This document shows, in pieces, positions 40,701-52,700 of a stretch of DNA of 64,000 bases. The notes beneath the pieces were generated by a model. The model had not been told where the DNA came from. It ran no database searches and saw nothing but the letters and a program-made list of their open reading frames with translations. The DNA is taken from contig CM076266.1 in NCBI GenBank assembly GCA_038380795.1, forward strand, positions 44,786,425-44,850,424, in the 5' to 3' direction. Position numbers and translations under genes: made by a program. This stretch comes from Pyrocephalus nanus. Its lineage: Eukaryota; Chordata; Aves; Passeriformes; Tyrannidae. Within the stretch, counting starts at the first letter, position 1; the number at the start of each line of letters is the position of its first letter.

Positions 40701-43700
40701 TAAATTCAGCTATTTGTCAAATATAGTGATCAACATTTGTGCTCTCAGAGAAGTTATATTACTGAATTCTGCAATTAAATATCAACATGATTTGTTACTG
40801 TATTCCACTACCCACTGGCTGTAATAAAATAGCAACAGTGCTCTAGCTCCCCTTCTGACAGAAATAGAGGCCTGAGTGAATGAAACTACATTTAGGAAAT
40901 AAGCAACATTATAGGAATCATTTAAGAAATACAGTCTTTCATTAAGAACGAGGCTCATCAATAAGAATTAAATAAGAAGACAATGTTTCTTTTCATTCCT
41001 TCCAGAATGAAAGGACAAGAAGTGTGCAGAAGAGCATTCACAGACCACTTTCATTAAAGATATACAAGATTGTACAGCTCACACATAAGGTAAACTTCAT
41101 CTTCTATTTTATAATGTGATATCAGCTTTAAGCAGCTTTCCAGAAAGTAATTTTTTTAAGTTCTAATAACACAATCTCAAATACATGCCAGTAAATCCCC
41201 TTTTCAGCAATAACACTAATGTGCAAACAGTCTATTGACATCCCAGAGCTAATGAATCATTAACCTTTTTATAATTCCTTCAGACTTCCAGATATTACTA
41301 AAAATTTCTTTACATTACAAAACCAGTAATACTGTCCTCGATCCACATAGCAAAATAAAACCAGTTTCTTTCAAACACTGATGCTTCTTCAGCAACCAAA
41401 AGTAGTTAGATTAGCTTTTCTAACCTAAGTGCCATCAGACTGCTAAAATTAGAATGACTTCCCCAAACTGCCTTACTTCATTCTGAAATACTTGTCTTAC
41501 TATACTTATCAGTCATTTATACCTGACTATTTTTTATCTCTTTTCCTAGAAAATGACACAAATGTGCTGTAATTATTTCCATCCTTATCGTATATGTTGA
41601 CATTAAACATGATTTCCACATAGTACAAATCTAGATCCTTTTTTACAGTAAGAAGCAAAGAAAAAGAAATTGCCCATAATTTTAACCCATTTTTTGTGCC
41701 AATTTGTATATAAAACTTAGTGACAGTTTTATAGAGTTTAAGATCTCTGACAGACAAGGAAACGTTTACTCTTTTCCTTAATTGCAAAAGCTAAGCACAA
41801 TACTGTCACAACCAGCAAAAGGGGTGGTCGTTAGCTGGAGAAAACAGACTAGATTACCACTAATCATTGCTGATAAACATGTCTGGAGTTTACCTTCTAG
41901 GAGGAGTTAGGACTAACGTATATAAACACTGAAACAAAACTCAGTTTTATGAACAATACTTTCAAATAGGTAATTAGGTAATAAATACTTTCTACTCAAG
42001 TCCAGGGACCCAACAGCTGAAGCTTAAATTTGATCTAATAATCCTTATCAAAATGAAGAGTTAAGTCTCAAATTTTATTAGAAACCACTTGTTAAGGATA
42101 CGCAAGTATTTTAACCCAGAATTTTTCTTGTGTTTGTTAAAAAGAGTCATTTGTTACTTTTGGGTGGTTATATAATAACAGAAACCAAAGGAGAGATCAA
42201 ATTTCATCAATGTAATATCCATACAGATAATACAATAATACAAATCTGTTTAACAGCTGTAATAGTGAAATGTCTGTAAAGCTAGAGACAAATGTGATTT
42301 TGATGCCAAAAATCATAAGAATGTCAGAGGAGGATTAAATTCCTTCAAAAAACTAACTGTGAAAGTTCCTTAAAGGCCAAAAACATAGAATGAAGCAAAA
42401 TATTACTAGTAGCTCAATTTTTAAATAATAAAACTTTCATTATTCAAAACCAGCAAAGTAGAACAAAAAATATTCAATGACAAAATATACTTGTGCTGAT
42501 TTAAAGAATGACATCTTCAGCACAATCATGGTATCATTTAAGATTCAGATGCCAAGTGTGTACAGGAGCAGATGTAATGTTTGTTTTTCAGATGTACAAG
42601 GATCAACACCTCTCTTCATATCACTTCAACTGATATAGGAAGACAAAAGCAGTTTCAGAACAAAACCATATTGTAGAAATATATCAGTTTTGCTAAAAGT
42701 TTGAATTTCATTCCAAGTATATTTGAAACAATGAAAAGTTAAGATCATTACAGACTTCACCTGGGAATTCACCTGGAAATACTCTGAAGTCTCTGCCCAG
42801 TCGAAAACAGAGCAAGCACAATAATCTATTCTCCCATAATCAGTGCTCTCATCATATGTGCTTATTATTCCAGAATAAATAACTCAGTCTCTTCTGCAAG
42901 TTGCATCACTTCTATATATAAACATTATACTACTCGTACTAAATGTCTACTAATTCTGCAGCCTAACTGCAGCAGGTCAAAATTGTTCCAACATACTTAG
43001 AAACAAAAAAACTTCAATATCTTACAATTTTTCAAGAACTGGAAATCTACTTTCTGGATATTACCTAGCAACCATAATGAAAACCCAAAATTTCTCAATA
43101 TTCTGAGTTTATTTCGTCTCTTGTTTTCACAAATTGCAATAGAAAATACCAGAAAAAAAATTAACATCACATTTTTAAATAACAGAATGCTATGAACATC
43201 GTGTCAAAATCCAGAATTGCAGATAAACAGATTAGCAAATACATTCAAGCAAGAAGATGCAATTAATTAATACTAATGAGAAATATGAACTCACTTTTAG
43301 CAGCTTTCATTTTCCAATTTGAAGTACCTTTATAATATAAGAGATTATTATTTCTCATATTTGCCTTTGAAAATGAGGAAAAAAGGTGTTTTCTACAGCA
43401 AGGTTTTAACTGACTTCTTGTATGTTAAATGAGACCTACAGTACAAAAGGCACTTGATATAAAATCTAAATGCATTTTTTTCCAAATCTGTCTAAAAAGT
43501 TACAGTATGTACATGAAGAGTTTTGAGGCTTTAAAAACAGTTGTATTTTCATATTCTTACCGCAGTAATATTCTTTCATCTGTAACAGACAAATACATCA
43601 TTTTAGGATCCTTAAAAATGCTGAATACAACAGAGGTTCAATTTACTATATGCCTTCTTTTGCTATGATGAAAGAATTATTTTGGTCCAATTACCAAAAA

Positions 43701-46700
43701 CTTCAAAAAGTATTATTTTTCAAGTCTTCAAAATGCACAGAGATGCAGATACAAAGCTGATACTTGGTAAGTAATCATATTCTAGTATTAAACAGCTGTG
43801 CTGATGATCAAATAAAACTTGGTCAGACCCACTGAACTATTGGGAATTACTGGTGTTGGAACACAAGGCAACCTAAGGGCTCACCACAAGCAAAAGCATC
43901 AGGACGTAATCTTTAGGTTCTTTTTAAAAGCACCATGATTGTACAGACAGTGTGACTAGTTAAGGCTTGAACGGATAACAGAGGAAAGGATACACAACTT
44001 GTAAAGGACATGTTTAGTTCTAGTTATTATCACTGCACCTCTGACCTATTTGGCATTGAGTCAATCTCCCATCTCTTCGATCGGATGTCGAAGAAAATAA
44101 AAAACCTCCTAACCACTTTGCTTAAAATGCTTGCTGCCTTTCCTAATGTTCAGAAAAATTCTGAAGTTTGGATCTTCAGAATACCCGTACAAGCTCCTTT
44201 TCAAACTGCATTAAATCCTCATGTTTGTATACTCTTAGATTACTATTTCATAACTCCATGTCTGACTTGAACACCTTTAACCCTAAATGATAAAACCGTT
44301 TTAGTATGAATTTAAACACATGAAACTCAAAGAGTTACAATTTTCACAACATTTACTTTTTGTTAATGGCATCTACATACTATGATTACAGCCAAACTGT
44401 CTATTGAATATATGTCACTATATACAGAAAACAAAACTTTTTATTCCCTGATTTTAAAGTCTTTGTACTCTGTCAATAGCCTATTTTTTTATGTGATTGT
44501 CAATGAAATGAAATGAAATTGCGAACACTTCAAAATGCTACCATTAAAACTATCGTTCTGAAATTTATATGACTGAGAGAACGAGAGACACAGTTGTTGC
44601 CTTGGCTGCAGCTGTTCCTCCTCTTCTCTGGGAGGGTAATCTTCTGCCAAACAGGATATCTGCTAACTACATCCACATATACTCTGAAACATTATTTTAT
44701 TGTAAAGGTCATGAAAATATGAACTTTATGGTAAACCGTACAATTGCAAAATTAATGCAATGTAAGATCACACTCTTCAAAACATACTTCATTCAATCTT
44801 TAATTGGACTAAAACCTTAAAATAAATACATTAATAATTCCATGCATCATAAATTCAGAGCAGTATTTTTATTTAGTAAATGGAGAATACTAAAGTACAT
44901 GATTTTGAAAAATGAATTTTTATATCAGACAGCAGCAGACCACAGTAAGGGGCAAAATTAAAATGCAAAAATGTTTTACTACACTGTAAAGCATTGTAGT
45001 GGTGACTACACTATTGCTTTTAGAAAGAGAAATTTTATTCCCTGACATATTTATCAAAGTAAAGTAACAAACAAAGATAGGGGATGGAAAAGAAATAGCT
45101 AAAATAATGTAGAACTTCTCTCATTTAATTCACAGCACCTAACCCAAGGGCAACAGCTGGCAAATGTACTACCTACAGTTATGGCACATGCTATGATGCG
45201 TGCCAGACATTTTCTTCAGACACGCTGCAATCAATATGTCAAAAAACCTGACAACACAGTTGGGGGTGTCCTGCTATTACAAGATCTCACCACAAACCCA
45301 TTTATCCAAAATGACAGATTAGTGCCTAAAGAAGACTTTTATAAAAAGAAATGACAATTCTCTTCACATATAAGTAAAAACTCTGAAGAGCAGCTGTATA
45401 AATTCAGTAAGAAAGACTTTTTTTTCTCTTTTTTGGCAGGGTGGGGACAGGACAGGGATAGACTGATATGTGAAATGAGAACAAATTTTTAATTGATACA
45501 CTTATGAATTAATTATAGGCTGTTTAGACATAACAGAGAGTTGAAATTAAATTAGCATTACATGTACGCTACTTGAGCAGTTTTAAAGGCAGTTACATTT
45601 TGAACCATTTATTTGCTCCACAAAGTATAGATTTTTGGACACCTGTCTGCAGACAAAAGGCAGCTTTTGGACAAGTGATGCAGGCCATATAAGTGATATG
45701 AACATTACACAGCAAACAGTTTTACTGGAAAGGAAACTGAATTTCTCACAATCACAAAACTTCTCAGTAAAGCAAGTAAAGGTCTTTAGTAAGGGTCAGC
45801 GACTCAGGGTCTGAATGAGAACCCCCGTCTAAATCTTGGCCATGTTCCTGTTTCCACATGAGCACTGGTAGAGTTGCTCCCAGATGAATTATCACCCCTC
45901 TTCTCCCATGGAAGACCTTATGTAATACTCCATTTATGCAAGTAAGCAATTCAACAGGAATACAAATCATGACTGAACAGGTAGCCAGTGCACCAGGTAC
46001 TTAAAAAGAAAAGGTGCTGATACACAGATGCAGAGGTAACTGAGCAGTATGCACAGCAATAAGCTGCCTTGTACTAGAAGGGCTAAAACTTAGCAGAGTT
46101 AGAGTGAATGGAGATCTAGACCCTGCCTGACTTAAAACAGAAGGCAGCATTAGCTTACCCCCCTGAAGGAGGGTAACAGATTCTTGTCAACAACTATGCT
46201 GGCATGTAGCCACTTTAAGACTGCAACCAGAAGGCTCATCTTCATGTGAAGGGGCCACACTTTGACCAACAGCTAAAAGTAGAGCAAGAGCACCTCTGCG
46301 AAGGGAGGGAGCCCTAGTGTCCTAAATAAGTTGGTTAAACTCAGGGACAGCATTTTCATGGCTAGTAAATAACTTCATATTAAAACGGAGGCGGCTGTTA
46401 TTGAGAAACCTTTCCCAGTCACCTGAAAGGTTCTGTGGTGGACAGAAACTTCCACTTCAGCAGAGCACAAAGGCACAAGTCAAGGGTGTAAGATCCCTCC
46501 CTATGAAGCTGAACAGTTTCTGTAATAGTCAATAAGGAAGGAGAAAAAAAAGTCTTCAGGGAAAGAACAATCAAACTTCCAATATCATCATTATGTGAGT
46601 CCCTGGGTGGGACACCTGTAGGGTGTGAAAGGAGTGCACTTCCTTCCAAATAATTATGTATCATGCTATAGAAAAATAGAGAAAACATACTCATTTACAA

Positions 46701-49700
46701 TACTACTTGAAATTGCATACAAAAACCATGAAGAAAACCCCCGTGGTATTCTAGCAGCTTTGTTTGAGTATTTCAGGACACCTGGCATCTTAGGTTTGAT
46801 TCTAGAGAAAAGGAAATTGCTAAGAATCAAAATCGGTTCACCAGAAATGGGTGTATTACTCTTCCCAACCGCAGGTAAAAATCACTGCATTGATTTCTAT
46901 CCAATTCATAAATTGGAGCCTCTTCTTTCAATGCTATGATAGAAAGTCATTTTATAAAAAACATAAAAGTTGAAATACTAGAACAAATTTCAGTACACAG
47001 CATGATGTCTGCATTCGCCTCAACCTACCTATTAAATCAAACCTGCAAAAATAAAAATATATTCTTGAATTTCAACGTGTTTACAAAACAGACTCACTTA
47101 TTACTGGAACATATTTTTCAAACTACAAAGCAGCTGCATGTAAGAGTGCAAAGGACTTCTTATAATACAGTCGATGTCCATGATCTGGGCACACAGTTAC
47201 AATGTACAGATTAAAGCCAATGATATTAACAGTAAACCTTGCCTCTATTAACTTAAATAATTCTCAGTGTTGCAGGCAATCTTTACATGATTAGACAGTA
47301 ATTATCTCTTCAACTACTTTTTAATTTATTTTTGGAAATCACCCAAGCTGAATGTGTAGGTCACCAGGACCAAAAAGCAACTGTTGCATTGCATTTTGGT
47401 TTTGACTGCAACTTTTTAATGACTGGCTGTGTCTTCATATATTACTCATGCATTTAGAAGTAATACAATGAGTCAATGACCTCTGGGTGGAGTGCAGAAG
47501 TCTCCAAGTTATTGAACACACATATATATCTATATCTAGATATATATGATCACTAAATAAAACTAAAGCTTAAAACGTTCCAAACTTTTTATAACATTTT
47601 TACTTGCTGCAATTAAACAATGAGTGAAAAAACTCTGATTTAAAATAGTACCTGCTCTTATCATTAGAAAATATCAAAGTACAGAAACAATACATCAAAA
47701 TAAATGTTTATTTCAACTTGAAACTATATTAATGTATTTACAAATTGATATACATATCTAGCAATGAAACACACACATTAAACATCGAGTAAAACTCCAA
47801 ATTGCTCAGTTTCAAATTGTTGCTGGGGAAATTTACATTCTTTTCACAGCCATCAATTACTTTCACCTACAGAGACTGCTTATTTTTCTCTAAGACTTCA
47901 CCTATTCAAACAGAACATGACAACTACTTTATATCCGCTTTTAAGTATCTATTATTAAAATCAATTGTGAAGAATCAACCATAAGTGTGAAAAATTAACC
48001 AACATCCATAGTCAATTAGCTGGCACAGACTGTAGAACTTCTCAGAACAAACTAGCAAACTAAATCTTCTCAATTAATCTATTTTACTTTACTGCAAGAA
48101 CAACAAAAGAAACCTACATATTGTACTCTTTGTATTCATGAGACTACAGGGAATCTTTGCTCATAACACAATAAAATGAAGAACAGCAGCAATTACTTTT
48201 AAAGATATTTAGAACTACTAAAATTCAAGTGACTTTTGACCTATGGAACTATTTTCCTGTACAGGAAAGACACCTATAATCTTACCTCTTCTAGGGACAC
48301 AGTTTTAGTAAACTAAATGAAATGAGGAAGTGATCTTTTGGGGATTCTAGTGTACTCCTCTTGAATAGTAGGCATTTATAACTATCAGCAAAAGACACTT
48401 TCAATTTTTGTTTCTTGTGCATTATTATTAGACTGTGCCAGGGGGAGGAAAAAAAATCTATCAAGATTCTATAAAACTAACTTTTAGTCACTTACTGCGT
48501 CTCAAATCAAATAAACTCCGCACATTACTTACCGAAAAGCTTCATGGACACAGAGGAAGGAACTCTGCAAGCGTATCAAGAAACCTAAATTTAGGAGCCT
48601 AACACTTGTGGTAGGCAATAAGACCTGACTAATGCCCTCAAAAGGCACCTGGAGTGTGATTCAGCTCATCATAAATTAGGTCAGTCAACTAAACTGCTCT
48701 CTAAGCTCCACTGACGGTAAGAATTAGCTCTTCAAAAGTCCACAACAGATTCAGGGGTTAAGAGTACACATGGACACTTAATGTAAGGCACCTGAACTCA
48801 AGGAACGAATTTTCATCCTGTTTTTTAACTGATGTCAAGCAAAGAACCAAAGTACATCCCAGGCCGCTAAGAATACTATTTTGGAACAATTTTCAATCGA
48901 GCCTGAGAAAACCAAATGGGAATAAGGGAGTAATAAAATCACTTCCTAGCTGGAAAGGCATGCTAAACAGCTCAAAAAAAATTCTAAATTAAGGGGGTCA
49001 CATAAATGAAAGACTACGTTCTTTTAATTTCAAGAACTGAAGTAGCTTACCTCGTTTTCTTGGAAAACCTTAAAAAACAAAAGTGAAGTCCTAAAATGGT
49101 ACAGGATATCAGGAAAAAAACCAAACTTATTAATGGAGAAAAAATCAGGTTTTGTTTTTTAACAAAATAGGTGTGCCTCTCTGTGTCAGTATCTACCCTA
49201 CCTTCCAGCCCCAAGGGAAAGAGCAAAAACAAACAATACGGCCTCATCCTCCATGTAAGGCTGTTAAAATTCCATACATTCACCTAAATTATTATTCTTG
49301 AAGTGTTTCTTTAAAACTAGATCTCCTACATTCATTAGACACATACAGTCTAGATTTTGAAGGAATTAGCAAAACAGTTATTGAGTATGTTTTAACTTCA
49401 AAACTGTTTCAAAATTGTCAGTGAAAATCAAGAGGAAGTTCAAGACTATCTGTTTTTACTTGTAACTAAATGCCATGGACAATTCCTTTCCTCTTCTCCA
49501 TCTCTGTCTTTTTGGTATAGCAAAAATATAGGTGAAATAACCTTTCCTTTTATAAAGCCCCCTATTCTTACAATCTTATATTCCAGTTATGCAATCAATC
49601 TCATATACCCAAATAGTTAAGACAAAAATACATTAAAAGAATATCCTAAAGCCCTGAAAATACAAGGTATAGTATAGCTCCAACATTTACACACTGATTC

Positions 49701-52700
49701 ATTTTATCAGTATCTGTAGACCACCTTCCATCCCATAGGTGCTTATATTTGCTTTGCTGAAGTAGATGGGTGTTACACTACTAAAAATGATCCGTGTAGT
49801 GTTACAAAAAATTACTCCCCCTCCCCCAAGTTGAAAAGTTTTGTTTATTTTGAAGAAAGAAAGTCAAAATTTTATTAAAGGCAAAGCATATACTTTCCTC
49901 CTGCAATGAGAATGAAGGGTTGTATTACCTTCATGCACTGTTATTCCACAGTTGTCACACTGGATTATTTCATCGGCATCTTCACTGTTATCTCCAAGAC
50001 AAACGCAACAAATCAAAATATGGTCCATTTTCTGGGAACTCCAATTTTGAGACTTCTCAAGGATCAATGAGTCCTAATATTGAAAAATGAAGACATATGG
50101 ATTACACCAGGAACTTCGATTTTATTTAAAACAAACAGAAGATCTGTTATTTGCCCAGTTTTAGAACAAGAATCAAAAAAAGACGGAAAATTATTTTCAC
50201 ATGGCTATAAGTTTCTTTATTGTCAAAACATTCAAGCACTTCACCAACGAATACAAGAGCTAGAATGGATGGATCTCAATAACCTATAAACTTATAGACT
50301 TGTTAAGATCCAAAGGCCAGAGAAGAGTTACTTCCTCAGACAGAAACATGTATGCAAACCATTTATGTTCTACAAAAGGAATACCTAAGAAACCATTTAA
50401 AAGCAAAATTTAAAAAAAAAGGCCACGGGTAACCTTCAAATGTTCCAATATTCAGAAAAGTTGCTTCATTTTGTTAAAATTTAAAAAAATCACACAGATC
50501 TGAAAAATCAAAAAATAAACAGTTAACACAAGCCTGCAAAGTTTTCACTTACATAAAATACAAAAAATTATCAACTCAGCATGATTTTGTTGTAATACAA
50601 ATTTATATGTCCCCATGCAAAACCATATGACTTATTAAAACTACAACAACCTATGTTGTCCTGACTATATACAGGAGTAAGGATTTGCAGAACAAGCACA
50701 TTGCCCTGTTCTGACAAACTGAAAATATGAACTACAGCTCTTAAATAGAATGTGGGTTTTCACAGAGAATTTTTCTAAGGAAACAGAGAAGAGTGGTTCA
50801 AAAACCAAATAAAGCTGCATGTAAATTTAATTTTCATAATAAACACTCTCTAGGACTTAAACTATTTTCATTGTGAGATACAGCCACTGTATCTTCTGCA
50901 GTTTCATGGCCTCTGTGCTGTACAAAGAAATAGCAATAAATAGTTTCAAACCAGAGGCTGAGAGTTCAAGCCTAAATGGTATTCATTCAAAATATCAGAG
51001 ATGTGAAAATATTCCAAAACTGCTGCGGCATCAACAAAAAAAAATAAAAATTAAAGATGCCATCTCAAACATCTTTTTCTAATTTTAACCCACCATTAAT
51101 GACATAAAATACAGCACGAACACCATGCCTAAGGAACCATGACCTCATCTAGAAGTAGAAAAGAACATTCACATGGTCATGTTGCTTACAGGAAGGCAGC
51201 TAACCATGAAAAACAAAAGATTCTCCACTACAGAGTTCAGACATATGCAGCATCTCTTACAACACTCTCCTTTTAGAACAAAGCATTGCAAGAAAAGAAA
51301 CAAACTTGGACATTACTGTGGCCCACCATTACTCAAAATGCCCATGTTTGGCTAACCGTTTCCATTACATTACATTAATTGCAGATTATTTGTGCACAAG
51401 TTTCCCTGATGTATCTCTCAACTCTACAGAAATCAGCTTATTCTGAAAGTACCTTTGACTTCAAGTGTTATTTGGCTTCACTAAAAGAAGTTTAAAAGGA
51501 AATCTTCAAACTCTACTATTATTGGAAGCCCAAGGACTGGTAATAAAAAAAAAAAAAGGAAGAAAAGAAAACCAAAACTATTACTTTAGATTGAATAAAC
51601 AGGATTGCATTGTAAAATCTACACTGAGATAACACTAGCTGCCTAGGCAGTGAGAGCATGTGCAAACACAGACAAAAAAAAACCCCAAACCAAAACAAAA
51701 ACCAAGCAATGATGAAAGGTCATAAAATTTTTGATCTAATGATAGAATCCCCATCCATTATGGGGATGTTGGCTGTCTTCACCTTATGTGAAGACAGCCA
51801 ACAGGTCAAACAAAGTAGTTGAGTAACTTGGTTTTCTATGCAGACACTGGGAGGGAGTGATCTGAAAAGTATGCTGCTCTCCCATGCTTTTAGTCCTTAT
51901 AAGAACCTGAAAGACCCTACCTTTCTAAAACAAGGGAACTTCTACATAGAGGTAGGAACTGCTGCCAACTCATGAACAAGTCCTGTTCCCTACTGAAGTG
52001 AGAGAAATGATTTCACTATGTAATGAATCACTATGTAATTCCCATTTCTGTGGTGTTAATGAAGAAAGTGAGCATTTCAAACTATATGCCCATAGACTTC
52101 TAACTTTAAAGAGAAAAAGAAAATTAAAAATACAATGACCACCTCACTGAAAATAGGAGAATCCTGTAAAGTGGTAGTAATTACAAAAATAGAAAAGCAC
52201 CATTTATCTACTAATGATGCCTGACCTCAGGAAAGAAAGCCAAGTTTTTATTCTGTGCATAATACAATAGAAAACCACATTATATTTAATTACAGCACAT
52301 GTCAATATACTGTATATGCAGACCTCAACATATTTTTGTAAAATGTAAAAAATACCAAAAATCACACAGAAACAAGACCCAGACAACCTATTCCCAACAC
52401 CATCCCCAACATCCATCCTCCAAAAGTAAGTAAAGTAAGAAGGGAGAATGCACTACAACATATTTAGAGTTAATTACCTGAACATTCTGTCATAAATTAA
52501 TTATGCATTCAGATATCTGCTTTTCTACACAGCTTCTGCAGTGTAATCAGATTTTGCTAGATTTGTCCGCTAGACAAATTTTTTTTTTTATATTTCAAAA
52601 TATTGTAGCAGTGGAGAGTACACTGTTACAATACAGTTGAGTATCACAGAAATCTAAAAATTAAAGTCTATAATCCAGTCTACAGATATTCACTGTTACA

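Noticed and set aside
45764..45970. 68-codon open frame on the minus strand (start [20 protein letters not shown])
   Set aside because: It has a protein-like look but no recognisable family, and no splice sites place it in PHF14.
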